A stretch of 64,000 bases of DNA, from the NCBI RefSeq assembly GCF_002356315.1, contig NZ_AP018164.1:1302001-1366000 (forward strand), given 5' to 3'. Shown one piece after another: positions 19,238-28,979 of this stretch (the first letter of the stretch is position 1; every line of letters begins with the position of its first letter). Made by a program: the position numbers and the translations under genes. Under the pieces are notes generated by a model. It was not told the origin of the DNA and did no database searches. It saw nothing but the letters and a program-made list of their open reading frames with translations. This DNA is from Mycobacterium shigaense (GTDB lineage Bacteria; Actinomycetota; Actinomycetes; Mycobacteriales; Mycobacteriaceae).

Positions 19238-19318
19238 GCCGATACCCCCTACGGGGCTCCACCGAACCGATTGAGCGGGCGCCTCAGCGAGTCGTGCCGA
19301 CCCGCATCGTGGCCCAAC

Positions 19319-19324
19319 TAAGCT
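19319..19324 (+). promoter_or_regulatory. Leaderless-type -10 box for the 19332 gene
   Basis: TAAGCT (TANNNT) ends 7 nt before the GTG at 19332. The 94-bp gap after moeZ otherwise holds no clear signal. Confidence 0.5.
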
Positions 19325-19331
19325 AACCCCC

Positions 19332-20186
19332 GTGAGTGTCGAGCCGCCGCCGGAGCACGTGCTGGCGGCGTTCGGTTTGGCCGGTGTCAAACCCGTCGCC
19401 CTGGGCGTCACCTGGGAGGGCGGCTGGCGGTGCGGCGAGGTCGTGTTGTCGACCGTTGCCGACCATGCGCGTGCGGCGTGGTCGGCGCGGGTGCGCGAGA
19501 CGTTGTTCGTCGACGGCGTGCGGCTGGCCCGGCCGGTCCGCTCGACCGACGGGCGCTACGTGGTCTCCGGATGGCGCGCGGACACCTTCGTCGCCGGCAC
19601 TCCGGAGCCCCGGCACGACGAGGTCGTCTCGGCCGCGGTGCGGCTGCACGAGGCGACCGGCAAACTGGAACGCCCGCGATTCCTGACCCAGGGGCCCACG
19701 GCGCCCTGGTCGGACGTCGACGTGTTCATCGCCGCCGACCGCTCCGCGTGGGAAGAGCGGCCGCTGGCATCGGTGCCGCCGGGCGCGCACACCGCGCCGC
19801 CGCGCGCCGACGGTCAGCGCTCGGTGGAATTGATCAACCAGCTGGCCACCCTGCGCCGGCCGACCAAGAGCCCTAACCAGCTGGTGCACGGGGACCTCTA
19901 CGGGACGGTGTTGTTCATCGGCACCGCGGCCCCGGGTATCACCGACATCACGCCTTACTGGCGGCCCGCGTCGTGGGCGGCCGGCGTGGTCGTCGTCGAC
20001 GCGCTGTCCTGGGGTGAGGCCGACGACGGGCTCATCGAGCGGTGGAACGCGCTGCCGGAGTGGCCGCAGATGTTGTTGCGCGCGTTGATGTTTCGCTTGG
20101 CCGTGCACGTGCTACACCCGCGCTCGACCGCCGACTCGTTCCCCGGGCTGGCGCGCACCGCGGCCCTGGTGCGGCTGGTTCTTTGA
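19332..20186 (+). CDS. TIGR02569-family protein (Rv3205c-like)
   Basis: A 284-residue actinobacterial protein of unknown function. The C-terminal half shows LVHGDLYGTVLF and ITDITPYWRPASWAAG, reminiscent of the catalytic and metal loops (HGDL, D-x-x/P) of aminoglycoside-phosphotransferase-like kinases, but the canonical HxDxxxxN is not complete. It may be a degenerate small-molecule kinase. Leaderless GTG start. Confidence 0.75.
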   Translation: MSVEPPPEHVLAAFGLAGVKPVALGVTWEGGWRCGEVVLSTVADHARAAWSARVRETLFVDGVRLARPVRSTDGRYVVSGWRADTFVAGTPEPRHDEVVSAAVRLHEATGKLERPRFLTQGPTAPWSDVDVFIAADRSAWEERPLASVPPGAHTAPPRADGQRSVELINQLATLRRPTKSPNQLVHGDLYGTVLFIGTAAPGITDITPYWRPASWAAGVVVVDALSWGEADDGLIERWNALPEWPQMLLRALMFRLAVHVLHPRSTADSFPGLARTAALVRLVL

Positions 20187-20196
20187 GAGGCCTGTG

Positions 20197-20505
20197 CTAA
20201 CCGCCGGAGGGAAACTCGAAGCGCACCTCGCCGAGCGCGATCCTGCCGTCCTTCGCGAGGACCCCCTCGGCCCGCAGCAGCTCCAGTTGCCGAGTGGTCA
20301 AATGCCGGGCGGGGCGCCCCGACGCGGTGATCACCCGGTGCCAGGGCAGGTCGGAGGAGTCGGTGCGCATGATCCAGCCGACGATCCGCGGGCTGGAAAG
20401 CCCTGCGACAGTGGCGATGTCGCCGTAGGTGGCGACCCGGCCCGGCGGAATGCCCGCGACCAGCGAGCGCACCCGCTCGACCTGCTCGTCGGTCACCGGC
20501 GCCAT
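20197..20505 (-). CDS. Alkyltransferase-like protein (ATL)
   Basis: A 102-residue MGMT-domain protein. In O6-alkylguanine-DNA alkyltransferases the active site is PCHRV; here it reads PWHRVI at residues 54-59, so the acceptor cysteine is replaced by W55. ATL proteins of this type bind O6-alkylguanine without removing the alkyl group and hand the lesion to nucleotide excision repair. The recognition helix (TYGDIATVAGLSSPRIVG) is conserved. Its start is one base after the lipV stop, so both are translated from one mRNA. Confidence 0.88.
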   Translation of the reverse strand: MAPVTDEQVERVRSLVAGIPPGRVATYGDIATVAGLSSPRIVGWIMRTDSSDLPWHRVITASGRPARHLTTRQLELLRAEGVLAKDGRIALGEVRFEFPSGG

Positions 20506-20506
20506 G

Positions 20507-21292
20507 TCAGCCCGCTTCCAGCAGCTTGCGAACCAGCGCGGAAACTTCGGTGGGCTTCGCGGCGGCCACCATGTGATTGCACTCGAAGGTCAGGAAGTCG
20601 AACTCGGATCCCGACCGTTGCCGCAGCCCGGTGATGAGTTGGTCGCCGACGTAGGGCGGCGACGTCCACGCCGCCCGCACCAGCGTCGTCGGCGTCCCGG
20701 CGGGTGGCAGCACGATCTCGCGGGCGAGCTGGCTCCAGTAGGACATCATCGCCGGCACGCTCACCCGCCAGCCGCACCTGCCGTTGGGCAGCTCGACCAG
20801 GTGCTCGTCGAGTTCGGCGTCGAGCACCGCCGGGTCCACGTCCGCCCAGGAGCCCGTCGCCTTCTCGGCTCGGGCCTCGGCGGGATCGGGATAGTCGGGG
20901 GAGGAGAGCATCCCGTCGGCGATCTCGCGCATCCAGCCGCCGTCCAGGCCGACCGCCGGGTCGAGCAGCAGCAGCGCCGCCACCCGGTCCGGGCGCGCCG
21001 CGGCCAGATGCATTGCCAGTCCGCCGCCGAAGGAATGGCCGACGACCAGCACCGGGCCGTGAGCCTGCTCGTCGAGCAGCGCGCCTAGTGCCGCGACATT
21101 CGCTTCGATGGTCCACGGCGCGGCCCACGTCGACCGGCCGTGGCCGATGAGATCGGGTGCGGCAATGGCGATTTCGGGCAGATAGTCGGCCAGCTGCTGC
21201 CAGCGCTGCCCGTGGCCGGTCAGCCCGTGCAGGGCGAGCAGCCGCACCGGGCCGGGCGGACCGTAGCGGTGCACATGAAGGTCGGTGCTCAC
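20507..21292 (-). CDS. lipV: Alpha/beta-fold lipase/esterase LipV
   Basis: A 261-residue alpha/beta hydrolase. The nucleophile elbow is GHSFGGG with S87; the oxyanion loop is LHGLTGHG (21-28); the catalytic histidine is in FECNHMVAA. No signal peptide, so cytoplasmic. GTG at 21292 is chosen since homologs begin at STDLHVHRYG; a longer frame to 21334 is not conserved. Co-transcribed with the ATL gene; divergent from adnA. Confidence 0.86.
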   Translation of the reverse strand: MSTDLHVHRYGPPGPVRLLALHGLTGHGQRWQQLADYLPEIAIAAPDLIGHGRSTWAAPWTIEANVAALGALLDEQAHGPVLVVGHSFGGGLAMHLAAARPDRVAALLLLDPAVGLDGGWMREIADGMLSSPDYPDPAEARAEKATGSWADVDPAVLDAELDEHLVELPNGRCGWRVSVPAMMSYWSQLAREIVLPPAGTPTTLVRAAWTSPPYVGDQLITGLRQRSGSEFDFLTFECNHMVAAAKPTEVSALVRKLLEAG

Positions 21293-21368
21293 GCGTCGAT
21301 GATGCCAGGCTCGCGTGGCGTCGTGCGGCGACACCGAATTTGTCGGACCCTCGTGATGTCATGCCGCT

Positions 21369-24300
21369 ATGTCCTACACGTGGGGTGCGGAGGCACACGC
21401 CGTCCTGGAGCCGGGCGCGCGCGGCGTGGTGCGCATCCTCGGCGGGCCCGGCACCGGCAAGAGCAGCTTGCTGGTCGATGCCGCCGTCGGGGCGATCGGC
21501 GGCGGCATCGACCCGAAATCAGTTCTGCTGCTGACCGGTTCGGGCCGCATCCCGCTGTCGGCGCGCAGCGCGCTGACCACGGCGTTGCTGGGTTCGCAAC
21601 CGAGCGGTTCGGCCCCGGTGGCGGTCCGGGAGCCGGTGGTGCGCACCGTGCACGGCTACGCGTACGCGGTCCTGCGGCGGGCCGCTGAGCGCGCCGGCGA
21701 TGCACCCCCGCGGCTGGTCACCAGCGCCGAGCAGGACGCGATCATCCGCGAGCTGCTGGCCGGCGATCTCGAAGACGGGCCCGCCGCGGCCGTCGCGTGG
21801 CCCCGGCACCTGTGGCCGGCCCTGACCACCGCCGGGTTCGCCGCCGAGCTGCGAAACCTGTTGGCGCGCTGTGCCGAACGCGGTGTGGACGCCCAGGCGC
21901 TGGAGCGGCTGGGGCGGCAGTCCCGGCGGCCGGAATGGACCGCGGCGGGGCAATTCGCCCGGCAGTACGAGCAGGTGATGCTGTTGCGGGCGGCAGTTGG
22001 GACGGCGGCGCCGCAGGCGACGACGCCCGCGTTGGGCGCGGCCGAACTGGTCGGTGCGGCCCTCGAGGCGTTCGCGGTCGATCCCGAGCTGCTTGCCGGC
22101 GAGCGCGCCCGCATTCGGTTGTTGCTCGTCGACGACGCGCAGCAGCTCGACCCGCAGGCGGCCCGACTGGTCCGGGTGCTGGCCGCCGGCGCCGAACTCG
22201 CGCTGGTCGCCGGCGACCCGAACCAGGCCGTGTTCGGCTTCCGCGGCGGCGAACCCGGCGCGCTGCTCGACGGCGACGCCCCGGCGGCGACGCTGACGCA
22301 GTCACACCGGTGTGCGCCGGCGGTGGCGCGGGCTGTCAGCGGCATCGCGCGCCGGCTGCCCGGCGGCAGCGCCGGGCGGTGCATCGAGGGCAGCGGCCCC
22401 GACGACGGATCGGTCCAGGTCCGGCTCGCCGCCTCGGCGCAGGCCGAGGCGGCGATGATCGCCGACGCCCTGCGGCGCGCCCACCTGATCGACGGCGTGC
22501 CGTGGTCGCAGATGGCGGTCATCGTCCGGTCCGTGCCGCGGGCCGGGGTGCGGTTGCCGCGGGTCCTGGCCGCCGCCGGCGTCCCGGTGGCCGCACCCGC
22601 CGCCAGCGGGCCGCTGGTCGAGGAGCCCGCGGCACGGGCCCTGCTGACGGTGCTGGCGGCGACGGCCGCGGGTCCGACCGGGGACCAGGCGTTGGCGCTG
22701 CTGACCGGGCCCATCGGTCGCGTCGACCCGGTGTCGCTGCGGCAGCTGCGCCGGGCGCTGCTGCGTGCGCAAGCGGCCGATGGTCCGGACGATTTCGCGA
22801 ACCTGCTGGCGGCTGCCGTTACCCCCGACGCCGCCGCACCGGCCGCGCAATCCCGCCCGCTACAGCGCGTCCGCGCGGTACTGAGCGCGGCCGCGCGTTG
22901 CCACGCCGACGGCCTGGACGCGCGCTACATCCTGTGGGCGGCGTGGCAGCGGTCCGGTCTGCAGCGCCGCTGGCTGTCGGCCATCGAGCGCGGCGGTCCC
23001 GTCGGCGTCCAGGCCGGCCGCGACCTCGCGGCGGTAACGGCGCTGTTCGACATCACCGACGATTACGCGTCGCGCACCCCGGGCGCCTCGTTGCGCGGGC
23101 TCATCGAGCACGTCGCCGCCCTGCAGCTGCCGAATGTCAACACCGATCCGGTATCGGCGGCCGAGCAGGTCAGGGTGCTGTCCGCGCACGCCGCCCTGGG
23201 GCACGAGTGGGACCTGGTGGTCATCGCCGGTCTGCAGGAAGGGTTGTGGCCCAACACGATTCCGCGTGGTGGTGTGCTGGGAACGCAGCGGCTGCTCGAC
23301 ACGCTGGACGGCGTCGGCGAGGATGCCTCGGTGCGGGCCCCGCTGCTGGCCGAGGAGCGCAGGCTGCTGGTCGCCGCGCTGGGCCGGGCCCGGTGCCGGC
23401 TGCTGGTCACCGCGGTGGACAGTGACACGGACGGTCCGGACCTGGGATCCGCCCTGCCCTCACCGTTTTTCGACGAGGTCGCCCAGTGGGCCGACGCCGG
23501 CCTTGCAACTCAAGCAGCACCGCCTGTTTCGGCCCCGCGGGTGTTGTCGTCGACGGCGCTGGTCGGCCGGCTGCGCGGCGTGGTGTGCGCTCCCGACGGC
23601 GCGGTCGACGACGCCGCACGACGTTGTGCGGCAACACAATTGGCCCGGCTCGCCGCGGCCGGCGTGCCGGGTGCCGATCCCGCCGGATGGCACGGCCTGA
23701 CACCGGTCAGCACCACCGAACCGCTCAGCGGCGGCGACCAGCCGACCACCTTGACGCCGTCGACGCTGCAGACCCTGACCGACTGCCCGTTGCGCTGGCT
23801 GGTGGAGCGGCACGGCGGAACAAACCCGCGCGAGCTGCGGTCGACCCTCGGCTCGGTGCTGCACGCGCTGATCGCGGAACCGGGCAAGAGCGAGGACCAA
23901 CTGCTCGCCGAGCTCGACCGCGCCTGGGCACACCTGCCATTCGACGCCCGCTGGCACGCCGACAACGAGCGCGATCGGCACCGCGCCATGGTCCGGGCGT
24001 TCGTCGAGTGGCGCGCGCGGACGCGCGGCGAACTGCGCGAGGTCGGGGTGGAGGTCGACGTCGACGGCGTGCTCGGTACGCCGCGCACCGACGGCGGCGA
24101 GGTTCGGCTGCGCGGCCGGGTCGACCGCCTGGAACGCGACGGTGCCGGGCGGTCGGTGGTGGTCGACGTCAAAACCGGCAAGACCCCGGTTAGCAAGGAC
24201 GAGGCGCAGCAACACGCTCAGCTGGCGATGTACCAGCTAGCCGTCGCCGAGGGCATGATTGCCGGCTCCGACGACGCAGAGCCCGGCGGTGCGCGCCTGG

Positions 24301-24509
24301 TCTACATCGGCAGGACGGGGGCGGCGGGCGTCACCGAACGCCAGCAGGATCCGCTGACCCCGGACGCCCGCGCCGAATGGCGCGAGATCGTCCGGCAGGC
24401 GGCCGACGCGACGACGGGGCCGCAGTTCGTCGCCCGTCGCAACGGCGGGTGCGGCCACTGCACGCTGCGGCCGAGCTGTCCGGCCTACGCCGACGGGGCG
24501 GCGCAGTGA
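21369..24509 (+). CDS. adnA: ATP-dependent helicase/nuclease subunit AdnA
   Basis: A 1046-residue UvrD-like helicase plus RecB-type nuclease, one subunit of the AdnAB motor-nuclease that resects double-strand breaks in mycobacteria. Walker A GGPGTGKS is at 25-32; motif II is the degenerate LLVDDAQQLD, in line with the weaker motor role of AdnA. The C-terminal nuclease has VVDVKTGK. An iron-sulfur-type cysteine set is visible: LTDCPLRW before the nuclease, then GGCGHC and PSCPAY at the C-terminus (C-x2-C-x5-C). The TGA overlaps the adnB GTG (GTGA). Confidence 0.93.
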   Translation: MSYTWGAEAHAVLEPGARGVVRILGGPGTGKSSLLVDAAVGAIGGGIDPKSVLLLTGSGRIPLSARSALTTALLGSQPSGSAPVAVREPVVRTVHGYAYAVLRRAAERAGDAPPRLVTSAEQDAIIRELLAGDLEDGPAAAVAWPRHLWPALTTAGFAAELRNLLARCAERGVDAQALERLGRQSRRPEWTAAGQFARQYEQVMLLRAAVGTAAPQATTPALGAAELVGAALEAFAVDPELLAGERARIRLLLVDDAQQLDPQAARLVRVLAAGAELALVAGDPNQAVFGFRGGEPGALLDGDAPAATLTQSHRCAPAVARAVSGIARRLPGGSAGRCIEGSGPDDGSVQVRLAASAQAEAAMIADALRRAHLIDGVPWSQMAVIVRSVPRAGVRLPRVLAAAGVPVAAPAASGPLVEEPAARALLTVLAATAAGPTGDQALALLTGPIGRVDPVSLRQLRRALLRAQAADGPDDFANLLAAAVTPDAAAPAAQSRPLQRVRAVLSAAARCHADGLDARYILWAAWQRSGLQRRWLSAIERGGPVGVQAGRDLAAVTALFDITDDYASRTPGASLRGLIEHVAALQLPNVNTDPVSAAEQVRVLSAHAALGHEWDLVVIAGLQEGLWPNTIPRGGVLGTQRLLDTLDGVGEDASVRAPLLAEERRLLVAALGRARCRLLVTAVDSDTDGPDLGSALPSPFFDEVAQWADAGLATQAAPPVSAPRVLSSTALVGRLRGVVCAPDGAVDDAARRCAATQLARLAAAGVPGADPAGWHGLTPVSTTEPLSGGDQPTTLTPSTLQTLTDCPLRWLVERHGGTNPRELRSTLGSVLHALIAEPGKSEDQLLAELDRAWAHLPFDARWHADNERDRHRAMVRAFVEWRARTRGELREVGVEVDVDGVLGTPRTDGGEVRLRGRVDRLERDGAGRSVVVDVKTGKTPVSKDEAQQHAQLAMYQLAVAEGMIAGSDDAEPGGARLVYIGRTGAAGVTERQQDPLTPDARAEWREIVRQAADATTGPQFVARRNGGCGHCTLRPSCPAYADGAAQ

Positions 24510-27500
24510 CCGCGCGCTACAGCCCCGCCGAATTGGCCGGCGCGCTAGGGCTTTTCCCTCCGACGCCGGAGCAGGCCGCGGTCATCGCCGCGCCGCCGGG
24601 ACCGCTGGTAGTGATCGCCGGGGCGGGCGCGGGCAAGACCGAGACGATGGCGGCGCGAGTGGTGTGGCTGGTGGCCAACGGCTACGCCGAGCCCGGACAG
24701 GTGCTGGGGTTGACGTTCACCCGCAAGGCCGCGGGCCAGCTCTTGCGCCGGGTCCGGTCCCGGCTGGCCCGGCTGGCGGGCATCCGCCCGGGAGCGGGCG
24801 GCGCGGCCGGGCCCGATGCCGACCCGGTCGGCGCCCCGACGGTCAGCACCTATCACGCTTTCGCGGGCTCGCTGCTGCGCGACTACGGGTTGCTGTTGCC
24901 GGTCGAGCCCGACACCCGGCTGCTCAGCGAAACCGAGTTGTGGCAGTTGGCCTTTGACGTGGTCAGCCGGTACGAGGGGCCGCTGCGCATCGACAAGACT
25001 CCGGCCGCGGTCACCTCGATGCTGCTGCGGTTGTGGGGTCAGCTCGCCGAGCACCTGGTGGACACCGACCAACTGCGCGACACCCACGTCGAGCTCGAGC
25101 GCCTGGTCCACACCCTGCCCGCGGGACCCCATCAGCGCGACCGCGGCCCGAGCCAATGGCTGCAGCGGCTGCTGGCGACCCAGACGGAGCGTACCGAGCT
25201 GGTGCCGCTGCTCGACGCGCTCCAGGAGCGGATGCGCGCTGCCAAGGTCATGGACTTCGGCGCGCAGATGGCCGCCGCGGCAAGGCTCGCGGCGGCATTC
25301 CCTCAGGTGGGCCAGGACCTGCGTAGCCGCTATCGGGTGGTGCTGCTCGACGAGTACCAGGACACCGGGCATGCCCAGCGCGTGGCGTTGTCGTCGCTGT
25401 TCGGTGGCGGTATCGACGACGGGTTGGTGCTGACGGCCGTCGGCGACCCGATTCAGTCGATCTACGGCTGGCGGGGCGCGTCAGCGACCAACCTGCCGCG
25501 GTTCACCACCGACTTTCCTCGCTCCGACGGCAGTCCCGCGCCGGTCCTCGAGCTGCGGACCAGTTGGCGCAACCCGCCGCGCACGCTGCACGTCGCCAAT
25601 GCCATCTCCGCCGAGGCGCGGCGGAGATCCGTCGCGGTACACGCGTTGCGGCCTCGTCCGGACGCCCCGCCCGGCACCGTCCGCGCCGCCTTACTCGCCG
25701 ACGCGCGCGCCGAGCGAGAGTGGATTGCCGATCACCTGCAGGAGCGGTACCGCCGGGCCGACGCCGACGGAGTCAGCCCGCCCACTGCCGCAGTCTTGGT
25801 GCGCCGCAACGCCGATGCCGCGCCCATCGCCGATGCGCTTCGCGCCCGCGGCCTGCCGGTCGAGGTGGTCGGGCTGGCCGGCCTGCTGTCCGTCCCGGAG
25901 GTCGCCGACGTCGTCGCGATGCTGCGGCTGGTCGCCGACCCGACGGCAGGCGCCGCGGCCATGCGGGTGCTGTCGGGACCACGGTGGCGCCTCGGCGGCC
26001 GCGACATTGCCGCCCTCTGGCGGCGCGCGTCGGCGCTTGCCGGACCGCGCCGCGGCGACGAGACGCCCTCGGCCCAGGCCATCGCGATGGCCGCCGCACC
26101 CGCCACCTTCGATGCCGACGCCGCATGTCTGGCCGACGCGCTCAGCGACCCGGGGCCGTCCGATTTGTATTCCGCTGCGGGGCATCAGCGTATCGTCTCG
26201 CTGGGCGCCGAGGTCAGCGCCCTGCGCGGCCACCTCGGGCATGCACTGCCCGACCTGGTCGCCGAGGTGCGCCGCGTCCTGGGTGTCGACTGCGAGGCCC
26301 GCGCCGCGGCGGGGGCCTCCGGAGGCTGGTCCGGCGCCGAGCACCTCGACGCGTTCGCCGACGTGGTCGCCGGCTACGCCGAACGGACGACGGCCACGGC
26401 CGGCGCCATCGACGCATCCGCGGCGGCATCTGTGCTCGGTCTGCTGGCTTACCTGGACGCGGCCGAGGCCGTCGAAAATGGTTTGGCTCCAGCCTCTTTG
26501 GCGGTCGCGCGGGACAGGGTGCAGGTGCTCACCGTGCACTCGGCGAAGGGCCTGGAGTGGCAGGTGGTGGCGGTGGCGCACCTGTCGGGCGGGACATTTC
26601 CGTCCACTGCCTCGCGCAGCAGCTGGCTCACCGACGCCGCCGAGCTGCCGCCGCTGCTGCGCGGTGATCGCTCCTCGGCCGGCTCGCTGGGCGTCCCGGT
26701 GCTGGACACCTCGGACGTGACCAATCGAAAGCAGTTGTCGGACAATATTTCCGAGCATCGCCGCCATCTGGAGCAACGCCGCATCGACGAGGAGCGACGG
26801 CTGCTCTACGTGGGGATAACTCGCGCGGAGGACACCCTACTGGTGTCCGGGCACCACTGGGGTCCAACCGGCGCCAAGCCGCGAGGGCCGTCGGACTTCC
26901 TGTGCGAACTCAAGGACATCATCGACCGGTCGACGGCCGCCGGCGAGCCCTGCGGCATGGTGGACGAGTGGGCTCCCGCGCCCGCCGATAGTGAGCGAAA
27001 CCCGCTGCGCGACAGCGCTATCGAGGCGGTGTGGCCAGCAGACCCGCTGGCCGGGCGACGCGGCGACGTCGAACGCGGCGCCGCGCTGGTCGCGCAGGTC
27101 ATGGCAACCGGCCCGGCGCAGCCCGGCCCCGACGTCGACGGCTGGGCGGCTGACGTCGATGCATTGCTGGCGGAGCGGGCCCGCAGCGCGGCGCCCGCGG
27201 CCCGCGATCTGCCCAGTCAGGTGTCGGTCAGCGGCCTGGTCGACCTGGCGCGTGACCCGGCCGGTGCCGCGCAGCGGCTGGCTCATCGGCTGCCGAGTCG
27301 GCCGGACCCGCATGCCCTGCTGGGCAACGCCTTTCACGCCTGGGTGCAAAAATTCTACGGAGCCGAATGGCTGTTCGATCTCAGCGACCTGCCGGGGGCG
27401 GTGGACTCCGACGTCGGTGACACCTCGGAACTGGCTGCGCTGCAGGAGGCATTCGCCGCGTCCCGGTGGGCGACCCGCACGCCCATCGCCGTCGAGGTGC

Positions 27501-27823
27501 CCTTCGAGATGCCGATCGGCGACACCGTGGTGCGCGGCCGCATCGACGCCGTGTTCGCCGACCCGGACGGCGGCGCCACGGTGGTGGACTGGAAGACCGG
27601 TGAGCCGCCGCACGGGCCGGAAGCCCTGGGGCAGGCCGCCGTCCAGCTCGCCGTCTACCGCATGGCGTGGGCCGCGCTGTCCGGATGCCCGGAATCGGCG
27701 GTGCGCACCGCGTTCCACTACGTCCGCACGCGGACCACCGTCACCCCCGACGAGCTTCCCGACGTCACCGAGCTGGCCGGGTTGTTGGCCCCCGTCGTCG
27801 ACAGCCACGATGTCGCCGTCTGA
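24506..27823 (+). CDS. adnB: ATP-dependent helicase/nuclease subunit AdnB
   Basis: A 1105-residue partner of AdnA and the lead 3'-5' motor. Walker A GAGAGKT is at 39-45, motif II is a full DEYQD, and later helicase motifs include VHSAKGLEWQVV and [13 protein letters not shown]. The C-terminal RecB-like nuclease keeps VVDWKTGE and VEVPFEMPIGD. Unlike AdnA no four-cysteine cluster is seen. The GTG start at 24506 overlaps the adnA stop, so the subunits are made in a fixed ratio; the frame remains open upstream but only as shadow of adnA. Confidence 0.93.
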   Translation: MTARYSPAELAGALGLFPPTPEQAAVIAAPPGPLVVIAGAGAGKTETMAARVVWLVANGYAEPGQVLGLTFTRKAAGQLLRRVRSRLARLAGIRPGAGGAAGPDADPVGAPTVSTYHAFAGSLLRDYGLLLPVEPDTRLLSETELWQLAFDVVSRYEGPLRIDKTPAAVTSMLLRLWGQLAEHLVDTDQLRDTHVELERLVHTLPAGPHQRDRGPSQWLQRLLATQTERTELVPLLDALQERMRAAKVMDFGAQMAAAARLAAAFPQVGQDLRSRYRVVLLDEYQDTGHAQRVALSSLFGGGIDDGLVLTAVGDPIQSIYGWRGASATNLPRFTTDFPRSDGSPAPVLELRTSWRNPPRTLHVANAISAEARRRSVAVHALRPRPDAPPGTVRAALLADARAEREWIADHLQERYRRADADGVSPPTAAVLVRRNADAAPIADALRARGLPVEVVGLAGLLSVPEVADVVAMLRLVADPTAGAAAMRVLSGPRWRLGGRDIAALWRRASALAGPRRGDETPSAQAIAMAAAPATFDADAACLADALSDPGPSDLYSAAGHQRIVSLGAEVSALRGHLGHALPDLVAEVRRVLGVDCEARAAAGASGGWSGAEHLDAFADVVAGYAERTTATAGAIDASAAASVLGLLAYLDAAEAVENGLAPASLAVARDRVQVLTVHSAKGLEWQVVAVAHLSGGTFPSTASRSSWLTDAAELPPLLRGDRSSAGSLGVPVLDTSDVTNRKQLSDNISEHRRHLEQRRIDEERRLLYVGITRAEDTLLVSGHHWGPTGAKPRGPSDFLCELKDIIDRSTAAGEPCGMVDEWAPAPADSERNPLRDSAIEAVWPADPLAGRRGDVERGAALVAQVMATGPAQPGPDVDGWAADVDALLAERARSAAPAARDLPSQVSVSGLVDLARDPAGAAQRLAHRLPSRPDPHALLGNAFHAWVQKFYGAEWLFDLSDLPGAVDSDVGDTSELAALQEAFAASRWATRTPIAVEVPFEMPIGDTVVRGRIDAVFADPDGGATVVDWKTGEPPHGPEALGQAAVQLAVYRMAWAALSGCPESAVRTAFHYVRTRTTVTPDELPDVTELAGLLAPVVDSHDVAV

Positions 27824-27890
27824 TGCGCCGTGGGCGGTTGATCGTGGTTACATGTGAGAGGTGTGTGGGGCGAGCCGGTGATGGGCCACT

Positions 27891-28961
27891 GTGCCCAAGG
27901 GTAGGTTGCGGCGACTCAAAGGTCTCGACGAGAGGCTGACCGTGCAGCCCGGCCACCTATTGGTCGGCGTGCTGCGCATCCCCGAAGACCAAACCGGCCC
28001 CGGGCGGGTCATCGCCCGACGACTGGCCATCGCGTTGGTGCTGTTGTGCGGCGCGGCCCTCGTCGTCTACCTGGACCGCAACGGCTACCGCGATGTGCGC
28101 GGCGCGCCGCTGACGTTCCTGGACTGCCTCTACTTCGCGGCGGTCTCGCTGTCGACGACGGGATACGGCGACATCACCCCGATCAGCGAAGCCGCGCGAC
28201 TGGTCAACACCGTGGTGTTCACGCCGCTGCGGATCGCGTTTTTGATCGTATTGGTCGGCACGACACTCGAGCTCTTGTCCGAGCGGTCGAGGCAGGCGTG
28301 GAAGATCCAGCGTTGGAGGAACAAAGTGCGCGACCACACCGTCGTGATCGGCTACGGCACCAAGGGCAAAAGGGCCGTGGCCGCCCGAATCAGCGACGAA
28401 GACGCCAGGGGCGAGATCGTCGTCGTCGACACCGACCGCAGCGCCCTCGAGCATGCCGCGGCGGCCGGACTGGTCACCGTGCACGGCGACGCCACCAAGT
28501 CCGACGTGCTGCGGTTGGCCGGGGTCCAGCACGCGGCGTCGGTCATCGTCGCCGCCAACCGCGACGACACCGCGGTGCTGGTGACCCTGACGGCGCGCGA
28601 GATCGCGCCCAAGGCCCGCATCGTGGCCGCGATCCGGGAGGCTGAGAACTCGCATCTGCTGCAGCAGTCGGGTGCGGATTCGGTGGTGGTGTCCTCGGAG
28701 ACCGCCGGTCGGCTGCTGGGCCTCGCGACCACCACGCCCAGCGTCGTCGAGATGATCGAGGATCTGCTGACCCCGGACGCCGGGCTGGCCATCGCCGAGC
28801 GGGAGGTCGAGCCGGCCGAAGTCGGTGGATCCCCGCGGCATTTGAGCGACCTTGTGCTCGGCGTAGTGCGCGAAGGCCGGCTGCTGCGCATCGGGGCGCC
28901 CGAGGTGGACGCCATCGAGGCCACTGACCGGCTCGTGTACATCCGAAACACCGGGCACTAG
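27891..28961 (+). CDS. Two-helix potassium channel with RCK/TrkA-N domain
   Basis: A 356-residue ion channel, Rv3200c ortholog. Two membrane helices (about 43-60 and 105-122) flank the selectivity filter STTGYGD (residues 88-94). A TrkA-N Rossmann domain starts at VVIGYGTKGKRA, with the acidic VVVDTD that fixes the nucleotide ribose, and a small C-terminal domain follows. It probably opens K+ flux in response to nucleotide or Ca2+ binding. GTG start at 27891; 18 bp upstream of nudC. Confidence 0.9.
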   Translation: MPKGRLRRLKGLDERLTVQPGHLLVGVLRIPEDQTGPGRVIARRLAIALVLLCGAALVVYLDRNGYRDVRGAPLTFLDCLYFAAVSLSTTGYGDITPISEAARLVNTVVFTPLRIAFLIVLVGTTLELLSERSRQAWKIQRWRNKVRDHTVVIGYGTKGKRAVAARISDEDARGEIVVVDTDRSALEHAAAAGLVTVHGDATKSDVLRLAGVQHAASVIVAANRDDTAVLVTLTAREIAPKARIVAAIREAENSHLLQQSGADSVVVSSETAGRLLGLATTTPSVVEMIEDLLTPDAGLAIAEREVEPAEVGGSPRHLSDLVLGVVREGRLLRIGAPEVDAIEATDRLVYIRNTGH

Positions 28962-28979
28962 CGGCCGAAAGGGCTCAGT

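Noticed and set aside
21797..23425. 542-codon open frame inside adnA
   Set aside because: Arg/Ala/Gly-rich shadow frame; adnA motifs are continuous in the real frame.
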